From the NCBI GenBank assembly GCA_034096865.1, contig JAWQFJ010026815.1:68141-132140 (forward strand): DNA of 64,000 nucleotides. The letters are read 5' to 3'. Below are positions 55,189 through 64,000 of this stretch, in pieces. Below the pieces are notes generated by a model that saw only the letters and a program-made list of their open reading frames with translations, ran no database searches and was not told the DNA's origin. Position numbers and translations under genes: made by a program. This DNA comes from Theodoxus fluviatilis. Lineage: Eukaryota > Mollusca > Gastropoda > Cycloneritida > Neritidae. Every line of letters begins with the position of its first letter. Position 1 is the stretch's first letter.

Positions 55189-58100
55189 ATTCTGACTCCT
55201 CGAATTACACCAGGAAAAGGATTTTCGAGGAGCTGAAATGAATCATCGAAAATAACTTCCATCCTAGAATGGTTCGTCTTTCCCTGTTGCTTTTTACGTT
55301 GAGCGAGCATTGTTGTTCCAGTCATAAATCGTGTACCCTCATTACGTGTGACCGTGGGCACGGAGTGTAGAGACCGAACATAAAGCCAGCAAATACCAGT
55401 CAGTACACAAGCTCCCATATACCTTTCTATGCAAAAAGCACCACATACCCGTCTACGTACAAAGCCACCACATACCAGTCTACGTACAAAGCCATTACAC
55501 ACCACCCGTCCACACTTCAGGGCAAGAGGAGATGAAGCAGATCGGGGTGCCTCCGCTTTCTGGCTTTGGGATCCAGCCAGGCGTGTTGCTATATGCTCTG
55601 ACCCACAAAGGCCTTTGCCTCTCTCGTAGACACCCCGTCTCTGGATCGGCCATCCCTCCATTCTACCTCCCACCCCAATTTCCTGATCTTCCTTCATCAT
55701 CTCGTTGGGGCGGACCGGAACTACTTTTGTGAAGGCGATACTTAAGGGAGTGACGGCCTTTGAAGAGGGGCACTTATGATCCAAGTCACCTGTGACTCCT
55801 GTACCATTGCGGTGGGCTGAGTGCTCCGATCTGACTCGACACCTACGCAAAGCTGATGTCATTCCCTTTCAGTCGTTTGAAAGGAGCTGATAACGTTTTA
55901 GCCCCGGGGTGTCAGGAAGCTTGAGAGGGTGATTTTGTTTTCTTTGCGCAAATGGTTTTTGTCCATTAGAAAATGGTGTTTTGCAAATGCATGCAGGCAG
56001 AAGAGGAATCTCAGACAATAGATGCACATTCCCTTTGGTAGAAATCCTCCTTTAAACATAAGGGAAAATTGTGAGGATATATGGTAGAGGTCGTAGTCTC
56101 TGACGTATGTAACAAACATCCATCATTGTGATAATTGTAGTTTATACCTTCAGACAAACTTTTGATTTCAATTGTATTTTTAAGAAGTTTCGTTATTACT
56201 TATATTTTAAAACTCACAGAGGGCTGTGAGTATTTTAATCAAGATTTTTACCTACGTGTGAACATTTTTATCGCCAAATAGTCGGTTACATATGAAAGAA
56301 ACATGTCGGAGTGCGGCTGGAGAAATGAGTAATATCTATACAGAAATATTACATTTACCACAAGGTCGAAAAAGCACTACAGGGGTGAATTTACTCACTA
56401 AGAGCAAGCAGTTGGGGGATATTCAAGACTAAGATCACCCATGAGACAGCCTGTGGGTTGAGTATGGTACCGTGAGAGCACGTCAGGAAGCAGAGGAAAG
56501 ATAAAGAAGCAATGCAGGGAAGGTTTAAGGATCCTCTTGGAAAGATGATAACATAATACATGTACTTACAGCTGGCCATGCTGCCGTGTAGATTTAGAGA
56601 TTCGTATCCATCGGATCTTGCTATCAAGATCCAAGAGACGGGGGACAAAGGGGGAGCTGTGAGGGATGGAGCAAGGCTGAGACTGAGATTTAGGATTCGC
56701 CCTCTCCAATGCTTGACTCTATATACTCTGGCCACTATAGGATGGGGATGAGGGGAGGGGTGGGGGTCGGGGGTGGGGGGTGGGGGGGAAAAGGCTGGTC
56801 ACTGTGGTCGCCCTGCTCTGCCCTACCCCCTGGGGAGGGGACTGTGAGGGGTGGGGAAAGCTGCCACCCTTATCGCCCCACATCGACTCACATCGCTCTT
56901 GCATCGTCGTCGCGCTCCACCAGGCCAGTCCCGAATCACACAAAGCTTTGCCAGGTCGGGTGGCTGGGAAAAGGGTGGCGCTCGGGTGAAAAACGGGGTA
57001 GCTGGTGAAAAGCCGGTGAGGGGTGGAGAGTGGAATGCCGGGATTTTCGGGTGGACCCCAAAGCCTGCCTGCATGAGTCAGACCAAACTTGCTGAACAGT
57101 ACTGGTGTATGCTTGTGGTTCTGAGGCTTCGGACTAGAATCTCTGCTTGTGCGTTTCGTGAGTGAGTTGCGTGTTTGGTTTCAAGGCGAGCTTGTTCTGT
57201 TGTCGTTTTGTGTGACTGTTTAAGGGTGAAATATGTAATTCTTTTCAAGCTACACATTTCTTTATCCCATGATAATTGATGTATACGTTACCACTCCTGC
57301 CAATATCCTTTGTAAAGCGATCCTTGCGACTCATCATTTCCCACTAGCGTGTCATTCCCATTATGCTTGTGATTATCTGTAATGCTTCGTCCCAGTCTTC
57401 CATCACGATACGAACTATACTGTGGCGAGCTATTCCAGGAGGCATCGATGAAAGAGCTACAGTTGACTTCAGTCCTCTCTCATTTCAATCTCCGCCACTA
57501 CGTGCAAACCTACACCGCATCGGATTCTCTGCTGACTGAAGTCTTCTAATGCATGTTGTCTAGCAACGGTCGTCCCTAGCATCCCCCCTCCAACACAACA
57601 CCCCCCCACCCCTCCACCCCCCATCCTTCACTAGATATCTCCTGTTTGATTCACGCACTATACCAAGACTCATGTCCTGCCTTACATGATTACCGTGTTT
57701 ACAGAGAGTTACATGCTGCCTAAGCTGTACATCTAGCAGATATCTCCCAATACCCTCTTTCAAAAGACCTTACCAGGGAGAGGTATCTGCCATCTGAAGA
57801 GTCGTGACAGCCTCCTCTAATCATGTCTATGGAAAGTCTTGGCTCTCATCCCATCTGATCCCGTCACCGTCCGTGCGGCCTTCTTGAAAACTTCAGTGGG
57901 TTTTTCGCTTTGATGGTTGGAGTAGCGGGTCAGGCGGTCGATGTGATGGTGGCCTTGCATCGAACTACTGTTTTCACGGAGCTCTGTGAGGCTGTTCGGA
58001 CCACTGCCCTGCCCATCTCCATCACCAGTGATGACCCATAAAAAAAAGAGTTACTCCCTTCTGACAATCAGGGTGAACATTTTCCAGGCCTTGGGGTTTT

Positions 58101-58932
58101 TGTGTTTTCAAATTTAGGCCTTTTTGAGAGGGGAGAAAATGGTCGACATTAGACAAACACTTGTCAGAATTCCTATCATTTTAACTGAGTGAAGACGAAG
58201 AAAAAGGCGGTTCGATGTAATTATGTTGGGACGAACCAACCCCCCCAAAAAGAAGAGAAAATGTCTGAGTTTTTTTCTTTTCTCCGTGAGCTTGATTGAA
58301 GAAGATGGTTTTCTTTGGGACTCTGTCAGCGAAGAAAATCTTTTTCAGCGTATTAGTGAATACTGAGTGCCTAGCGCTGAAAATGTTGCATCTCAAGCAA
58401 TGAATATTTTTGCCTACCTCATAAATCCCTTTGAGGATTTCATATCACGGAGCCGTTGCACTCCATTTACAGAAGCTCTACAGTCTTCCCAAGGGAGCAC
58501 AAACTTCTTAGTACATTCAGAAATATTCCCCGAGACTACTGCCGAGAAAAAAATCAATGAGAAAAACATGCAGATCGTGTGTTGCTCGCGTTATTCATAA
58601 CCAAATAGTCCCCTATCATATTACTCAAGCCCTGCACCTCATGAATCCGAACGCGCGGGGAATTCTAACGAATCTTTTCGCGAAAAACACATATTTTCTC
58701 ACCTCCCCCGGAGGAAATACAGCATCAGCAGGAATTCTTTTAAAGCATGGAGGCTGTAACACAATTCATTAGGTGTCGAGAGCCGACCTTCTCGGTATTC
58801 ATGGCGGGAGAATCCCATTCGGTGAGCACGTGGAGAGGAATGGTCCTTTTCGTTCTGCTGCTTCTCTCCCTTGAATAGCTGTCCACTGGCCTCCGTCTGG
58901 CCCTTGTGCAGGGTGCCTTGCTGTCACACATA

Positions 58933-58935
<3 letters not shown>
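55189..58935. other. Unique non-coding DNA
   Basis: No array or element. A short triple repeat of CACATACC...CTACGTACAAAGCC lies near 55440-55500. No domain recognised. Confidence 0.55.
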
Positions 58936-58969
<34 letters not shown>

Positions 58970-58982
58970 ACACACACATACA

Positions 58983-59067
<85 letters not shown>

Positions 59068-59069
59068 AT

Positions 59070-59127
<58 letters not shown>
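58936..59127. repeat. (CA)n array
   Basis: About 190 bp of CA with a few CATA interruptions. Confidence 0.96.
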
Positions 59128-59129
<2 letters not shown>

Positions 59130-61039
59130 CGAAATGCAAGTGCCATGTTTGAAAATACTTAAAAAATATATGTATATATATTGTGTGTGTGTGTTTATGA
59201 AAGAATATAACCCAAATAATACTGGTGTGAACCTATTTAAAAAATAAGGAAAAAAGGAAAACATTTCAACCAAGTTGAAATGCAAAGAGGTTATGTCAAC
59301 GCAGATATTTATTCAAAAGGATACTCAATTCTGCGGAATAAGATTATCGGTGCTTAACCGCACAATTCCCTCTGTGTAACTGCTACATGGACGCGAATTT
59401 ATGTTTTCGGTTATATCGAAAAGCACATTTGCGCTCAGGATGTAATTGCTTCCGCATATTTTCCCACTTTCCTCTTCCTGGGTACATAATATATCATCGC
59501 CGTAAACTTATTTTTAAAAAAAAACTTGAAAAGTTACTTTGACGAACCAGGGGATAGTGAACACAACTCTTCAACACACTCATCCTCCAACTTCACTACG
59601 CGTCGACTTTTTCTATGTCCAAAGCAACCCTTTTGTCTCACAATTTCCCAGTGCTCGCCAGCAATTTTCTCGTTTCTCCGGCAAATCTCATTTGAGCCAG
59701 AGGGAGGAACACCCAGCTGAACGACATCATGTGATGTTCTACCAATTTCTCGTCTGTTTTTTTGAGAGACGACTTCGCATTTTTTCCTGGCTGGTGTCAC
59801 CCGTAACCGATTTTGCCTGGCGCAGTGAGGGCAGCAGAGACGGCAGAGAAACGCCTAATTAGTTCAGAGCCATCCCAATGGCAGAATGGAGCTTGCAAAA
59901 TGTGTATCGCCGTCCCGCATCGAAATTACAGCAGCTTTTTTCTGGCCTCTGTCTGGCGTTCTTTTTAATCGCAGGTGACATTCTTCCGATGATTATTCGT
60001 GGCCGTCTGGCTCCAAGGGGCGAAAAATGCACACTGTAGAATGTTTTTGCCAATGAAATTGAGATCCCAGGGTTTGAAAAGATGAGTCCATAATAAAATG
60101 TTTCCGCATTGTTGAGAACAATATCATTCACTTTGTGCGCATGCTCGGAATGTGGTAATTGGCAGATGTAACTATATAAAAGAACATGCATTGATTAATT
60201 TTCTTATCTTTTAAGATCAAGATAAATGTCATATCCTGAGAAACAGTTCTGGTAATTTTCAAGAATTTCCTGCTTAAAATCAATGTTCTGATCAATTTCG
60301 TAAAGCAAAATGGTTTACTTGGTGCTAACAGAAAATAATGTACTTAGAAGGAAATCGTTTAATCAAGATCAAGTAAAAGTTTTATATGAAAATCAACAGT
60401 TTGTTTCTCACAATACAAAACTTATATAGAAACACATTTTGAGAGAATATGTCAGCTGAGCTTGGATCTCAAAAATTGACCGATGACATTACCCTACCAA
60501 CAAGTACAGTTTATCAATTAGAATGGAGTTCTTTTATTTAAGATGCTATCTTGCTTTTGTTAAAATACCATTTGTTGGAAACCACATGGTTCAAAAGAAC
60601 CAGTCCATCTGTCATTGCAGCACACGAGACGAGTAACCGCTATGATTAATCCTTTTCATCCGTTGTAAAGATGAGTTGAACTGGGAAACTTTCCCGAAAT
60701 TTTCTCACACCTGAGCAGGCACTCATCTTTCTGTGGAAAAGGTAAACTGTTCACTCTTTCCCGTCTCTCCTGCTGCTGAAGTGTAATCACTTCTCTCTGT
60801 CTCTCACATTGCGGCTGACTGAGAGGAAGAGACGGAGAGTGATAAACGTTGACTTCTAACTGTCGTCCCGACTCGACAAGAGGGGGACTGGAGGGAAAGC
60901 TGAATTTTGAGTGGGTTTTCAAGAAATCTGAGAGAGTGAAGATTTAGAGAAAGACTCCTCGAATTGGAGGACGACAGTGAGGACACCGGACAAGGGAAGC
61001 ATGCGACAACGACATCATTTGGGGACAGAACTCCGTGTC
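59128..61039. other. AT-rich non-coding DNA upstream of the ephrin promoter
   Basis: AT-rich with a TATATATA patch near 59168-59180; no exon or element seen. Its position makes it the natural place for proximal regulatory sites, but none can be named. Confidence 0.55.
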
Positions 61040-61260
61040 GCCTTTTCGTCCGCCACCTCCTGGCCCCGTGGTCACGTGACAGCCTATTTTAGTCCGCGCG
61101 CTCCCATTGATCAGGCCGGGTGAGAGAGAGAGAGAGCGGGCGGGCGTACGGAGCCCGGTTCCCCAGTCAGTCTCGCCCGCGACTGGAGCAGAGCGCGTGG
61201 GTCTATGCTCTCCACGCCTGACTGTGCCGTACTGCTGTGCTCCTTTCTCTCACTGCAGCC
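61040..61260 (+). promoter_or_regulatory. Putative ephrin promoter, GC/CpG-rich
   Basis: About 400-600 bp upstream of the ephrin ATG the DNA switches from AT-rich (59.1-61.0 kb) to GC-rich with many CG dinucleotides. It holds a palindromic E-box (CACGTG, 61073-61078) followed by CTATTTTAG (61084-61092), a weak TATA-like sequence. The transcription start is not determinable; the TATA-like box would predict a start near 61115, but a CpG-type dispersed start is equally plausible. Placement relies on the downstream exon. Confidence 0.45.
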
Positions 61261-61378
61261 AGGATCTACTGTCCCGTCCCCTCCCCCCACCCCCCAGCGG
61301 CACACACCCCGACCCCTGGCCAAACTGCCCCTGGAGTACCAACCTGGCCCCGCTGGCTTGGACTGCGTGAAGTTGTGA
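61205..61378 (+). CDS. Upstream ORF in the ephrin leader (57 codons)
   Basis: An ATG at 61205 opens a 57-codon frame ending at TGA 61376-61378, wholly inside the probable 5' leader and about 265 bases before the ephrin ATG. It starts MLSTPDCAVLLCSF and is then Pro-rich. No family is recognised. If the leader is unspliced, scanning ribosomes would meet this ATG first, so it could dampen ephrin translation. It may instead be spliced out or lie upstream of the real transcription start. Confidence 0.3.
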   Translation: MLSTPDCAVLLCSFLSLQPGSTVPSPPPTPQRHTPRPLAKLPLEYQPGPAGLDCVKL

Positions 61379-61606
61379 GAGAAGAAGAGAGAGTGTGGCG
61401 AAAGAAAGGTTCTGGACGGGTCCCTACCAGCCTGAGGTAGTAGCGAGAGGCGGTCTGTCCCCGCCCCACAGGCCTGTGCAGTAGTTGAGAAGAAAGTGGT
61501 GCCCCATCACCCCGCCCTCTGCACCCCCACCCCACCCTTCCTCCCATCCCTACCCCCACCCCCAACCCCATCGTACTGCCTTGGTGTTCCTGAAGGAGCC
61601 ACCGTC

Positions 61607-61615
61607 ATGGAGTGA
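61607..61615 (+). promoter_or_regulatory. Minimal upstream ORF (Met-Glu-stop) before the ephrin start
   Basis: The sequence GTCATGGAGTGA places an ATG with G at -3 and G at +4 (a strong initiation context) 38 bases before the ephrin ATG, followed at once by one codon and TGA, in a different frame. Two-codon upstream ORFs can cause initiation, termination and reinitiation. The same bases form a possible splice donor (GA|GTGAGT at 61611), so this ATG could also be an exon edge. Confidence 0.4.
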
Positions 61616-61644
61616 GTGGACTTGTGTTCCGGCCTGAGTGGAGT

Positions 61645-61796
61645 ATGCAAGCCAGGATGCTAAGTGGAATAGCGGGTCGCGCGGCGTGGCTGGCCCAGTA
61701 CTACGCCGTGCTGCTGCCGCTCGCTATGTCCACTGTGGCTGTGGTGGACAGCGGTCGGCGCCTTCCGCCCATCTACTGGAATTCCTCCAACCCCAT
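61645..61796 (+). CDS. Ephrin, first coding exon (signal peptide and start of receptor-binding domain); gene continues past window
   Basis: Ephrins are cell-surface ligands of Eph receptor tyrosine kinases used in contact-dependent guidance and boundary formation. The reading frame from the ATG at 61645 encodes about 50 residues. Residues around 13-35 are hydrophobic (AAWLAQYYAVLLPLAMSTVA), as in a signal peptide with likely cleavage near TVA/VVDSG. The mature start ends in RRLPPIYWNSSNP. The PIYWNSSNP block, with its NSS glycosylation sequon, is the conserved N-terminal signature of ephrins, and known ephrin first exons end just after it. The frame runs into a stop at 61798, but a strong donor (AT|GTAAGT, GT at 61797) lies exactly where the exon should end, so the codon is split after its second base; ATN would give Ile or Met. 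The ATG at 61645 has A at -3; an in-frame ATG at 61660 is an alternative. The stretch before 61645 is open in frame from 61612 but has no ATG. GPI-anchored or transmembrane class cannot be told from this exon. The ephrin identity is confident; the exact start is less so. Confidence 0.82.
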
Positions 61797-61933
61797 GTAA
61801 GTAGGAGTTCACTGGGACTTTCTAATGGGCGAAGGTGTTGACGTTTCAACCCTGTGTGTGTGTTGCTTGTGTCGGAGACACATGTCGCTGTCTTTGTTTA
61901 TACCTGCACGAAGATGTGTTGTCGTCCTCGGGA

Positions 61934-61946
61934 TGTGTGTGTGTGT

Positions 61947-62014
<68 letters not shown>
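61934..62014. repeat. (GT)n array in the ephrin intron
   Basis: GT array with one GAGT step. Confidence 0.95.
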
Positions 62015-62017
<3 letters not shown>

Positions 62018-62130
62018 CGAGCGAGAGAGATTTGCATTTATCCGAAGTAGTATGAGTTGTCATTCCGGGTACAAAGCATTTCTTCGTCATCACCGTCGAG
62101 TTCAATAGTAATAATGCGATATTTTCTTGG

Positions 62131-62132
<2 letters not shown>

Positions 62133-62212
<80 letters not shown>

Positions 62213-62262
62213 ACACAAACACTCCTCGAACAATCAAACGCACTCACACACACACAAACGCA

Positions 62263-62342
<80 letters not shown>

Positions 62343-62375
62343 ACGCACACACTCCTCGAACAAACAAACGCACGT

Positions 62376-62410
<35 letters not shown>
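62133..62410. repeat. (CA)n array with duplicated non-repeat island
   Basis: Two long CA blocks separated by an ACTCCTCGAACAA island at 62221 that recurs at 62351. Confidence 0.95.
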
Positions 62411-62412
<2 letters not shown>

Positions 62413-63422
62413 TACACACATACAAATACATACACCACACTTACATGCAGACACATATTCCTTAGTCAACACTCGTCACTGTAGGGGAATCCAGAGCTGA
62501 GAATTTCGAAGGGGAAAAAGGCAGGGCAGGTGAATTATATCTGCGTGTGGACCCAATGATGTTCTCAGGCGACGCGCTGTCTTTGTACAGACAGCCACGG
62601 TCAACCAGCACAGTCCCGGCACCTGACAACTTCTGCTCGCCACTCCGTGAATATCACGCCCATGTCCTCAGCTACAAAGGCAGGGAGGCGACCAGGGGGT
62701 GAGATAGGGGGATGAGATAGGGGAAGTGTTAAGGGGGAGAAGCTGTCTTCCTTGGGAAGATCAGGAGGTGGGTTTTTTGGATCGGAGCAGACACGTTGAC
62801 GATCTGACAGCCATGTGTCATCTTCCCTGATGAGCTGAGGCGTTGTGGCAGTAGAGAGGAAAGGGACATGAGGACACGTGGAAAAGAGGAGGCCAGAGAG
62901 GGAAGTAGCCCTAGTAGTCATATGGACAGGGCTGAAGTCGTAAAAGAATTATTTTCGGGCTGAGTGCTTTGACAGGTGCTGCAGGTTGACGTGCTGATTG
63001 TGAAAGGTAGAAGGGAAGTGTTTCAAAAGGACATTGAAGAGATGATTGATGTTGATAAATTTAAAGCGACAATGTCAATCCCTACGAAATTATCCAGTTT
63101 TCCCCAGCGGTGTAACAAAACGTGGTCGCCATTTTGTCGTACTCACGATGAGATCATTCTTTCGCGATGTTGACGTGATAGCACGCAGTGGTATAAGATA
63201 GTTTCGTAAACTTCCTCGATCGACGCATGATATTTGAAGGTTGGGTAACTGTATTCTCTGTATTTTTGACTTGTCGGTCTGAAGTGAGCGTGCTTTGGAG
63301 GGGCAGATGGCACTGGAGAGGTGAGCCGAGGTAGACAGTGCCTTATCAAAGTGTCTGTCTGTCATTGGTCCCGACACTCCCGCTACCTGGTCAGCAATGT
63401 CGTCAGGCATTCTTTCGTTACC

Positions 63423-63423
<1 letters not shown>

Positions 63424-63493
<70 letters not shown>

Positions 63494-63536
63494 ACACACA
63501 CGCACACACACACACGCGCGCGCGCGCGCGCACACG
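63424..63536. repeat. (CT)n-(CA)n-(CG)n compound array
   Basis: CT to about 63491, then CACA and CGCGCG. Confidence 0.95.
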
Positions 63537-64000
63537 TGTACGTAATATTGTCACGTATCTAAGTAATTTAGCACGGAACACGACAATTTCATGACAAACT
63601 ATATTTTCGTTATGCAAGTACTTTCCAATACAATCGGAACTTCTGTCGAGATGTCAAATCAGACACGCACAAACTCAGCGCAGTCTTTTTGTTGACACGC
63701 TGTCTTGCAATCTCGCTTCACATTCCTTGCACGCGGTTGTCAGGGTCATATATCTCGGCAGTTTCTCTTCTTCCGTGATTTGTGTCGAGATAACGGGCTA
63801 AAATGCAATATATTTCGAAGGAGAGTGAAAAATCTACATCCGTGTAAACTGCCGGAGCAGAGACGATCGAGCTCGTCACAAATGCGAGAAAGTTTCCCTT
63901 GAAATGATTTCAAGCAGCTCTGCTGTCCTTCACTGCCGAGTTGTTGTCCTGGAATCGAGAAAACTGCGTGTCAGGAACAAAACAGATTACCCATCTCCCT

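Larger units (their letters stand above)
61797..64000 (+). other. Start of ephrin intron 1 (partial)
   Basis: It begins with the consensus donor GTAAGTAGG directly after the ephrin exon and runs to the window edge without a recognisable second exon, which should encode the rest of the receptor-binding beta-barrel. It contains a (GT)n array near 61.94-62.01 kb, a compound (CA)n array near 62.13-62.41 kb and a (CT)n-(CA/CG)n array near 63.42-63.53 kb. The unique parts between these arrays show no convincing coding signal. Intron status is inferred from the exon and donor. Confidence 0.7.

Noticed and set aside
54627..55862. 411-codon minus-strand frame and overlapping plus-strand Glu/Lys frames
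   Set aside because: They are translations of the GAA/GAAGGA array; the flanking residues match no family.
61433..61443. TGAGGTAGTAG, identical to the first 11 bases of let-7
   Set aside because: The following bases do not match let-7, only a 5-bp local stem can form, and it lies in the ephrin leader. Treated as chance.

Overview
This 64-kb window looks like nuclear DNA of a multicellular animal. It is gene-poor and very rich in simple repeats: long (CT)n, (CA)n, (GTCT)n, (GAT)n, (GAA)n and (CACTA)n arrays, about a dozen poly-C/poly-G runs of 11-25 bases, and remnants of cut-and-paste transposons. I see no bacterial operon, rRNA, tRNA or CRISPR array. The texture, plus a retroelement-like 3' end finishing in AATAAA and a (TTCG)n tail, suggests a lophotrochozoan, perhaps a gastropod mollusc. 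The species is an inference and cannot be fixed from this window.

Only one host gene can be supported. At the right end (about 61.07-61.80 kb, plus strand) there is a GC-rich promoter and leader, then a first coding exon with a signal peptide and the N-terminal PIYWNSSNP block typical of ephrins, then a strong splice donor (GTAAGT). The remaining exons lie beyond the window. The leader has two upstream ORFs. The 61 kb to the left read as intergenic sequence upstream of this gene, with no recognisable exon on either strand.

Layout: 0-12 kb is mostly unique non-coding DNA with (CT)/(GA) arrays, a degraded 32-bp minisatellite (about 1.56-1.78 kb) and a decayed GGCAGGGCA-rich tract (11.15-11.93 kb). 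At 12.7-20.4 kb there are long CT/CA/CG arrays, a complete 265-bp MITE with 62-bp terminal inverted repeats and a perfect 9-bp target duplication (Mutator-like, 15.73-15.99 kb), a (CACTA)n satellite, and a 1.1-kb polypyrimidine stretch. The 20-29 kb part is mostly unique. At 29.1-30.05 kb there is a (GAT)n array joined to a 680-bp (CA/CAGA)n array. At 31-39 kb there are (GTCT)n, (GT)n, (CT)n and (GA)n arrays and the retroelement 3' tail. At 39.70-42.32 kb lies a 2.6-kb hAT-type element with a broken transposase. At 46.86-48.23 kb a second element with inverted ends contains a nested 329-bp MITE with perfect 46-bp inverted repeats and sits beside an abutting palindrome. At 52.6-55.2 kb there are (GTCC)n and (GT)n arrays and a 512-bp (GAA)n/(GAAGGA)n polypurine array. 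At 58.9-63.5 kb further (CA)/(CT) arrays surround the ephrin exon.

The most unusual patterns are the nested or abutting non-autonomous DNA elements and a recurring architecture in which non-repetitive islands inside dinucleotide arrays are duplicated at about 64-250 bp offsets (seen at six loci). Most long open frames in the window are repeat translations (poly-SL, poly-TH, poly-CV, poly-E/K, poly-D) and are not genes.
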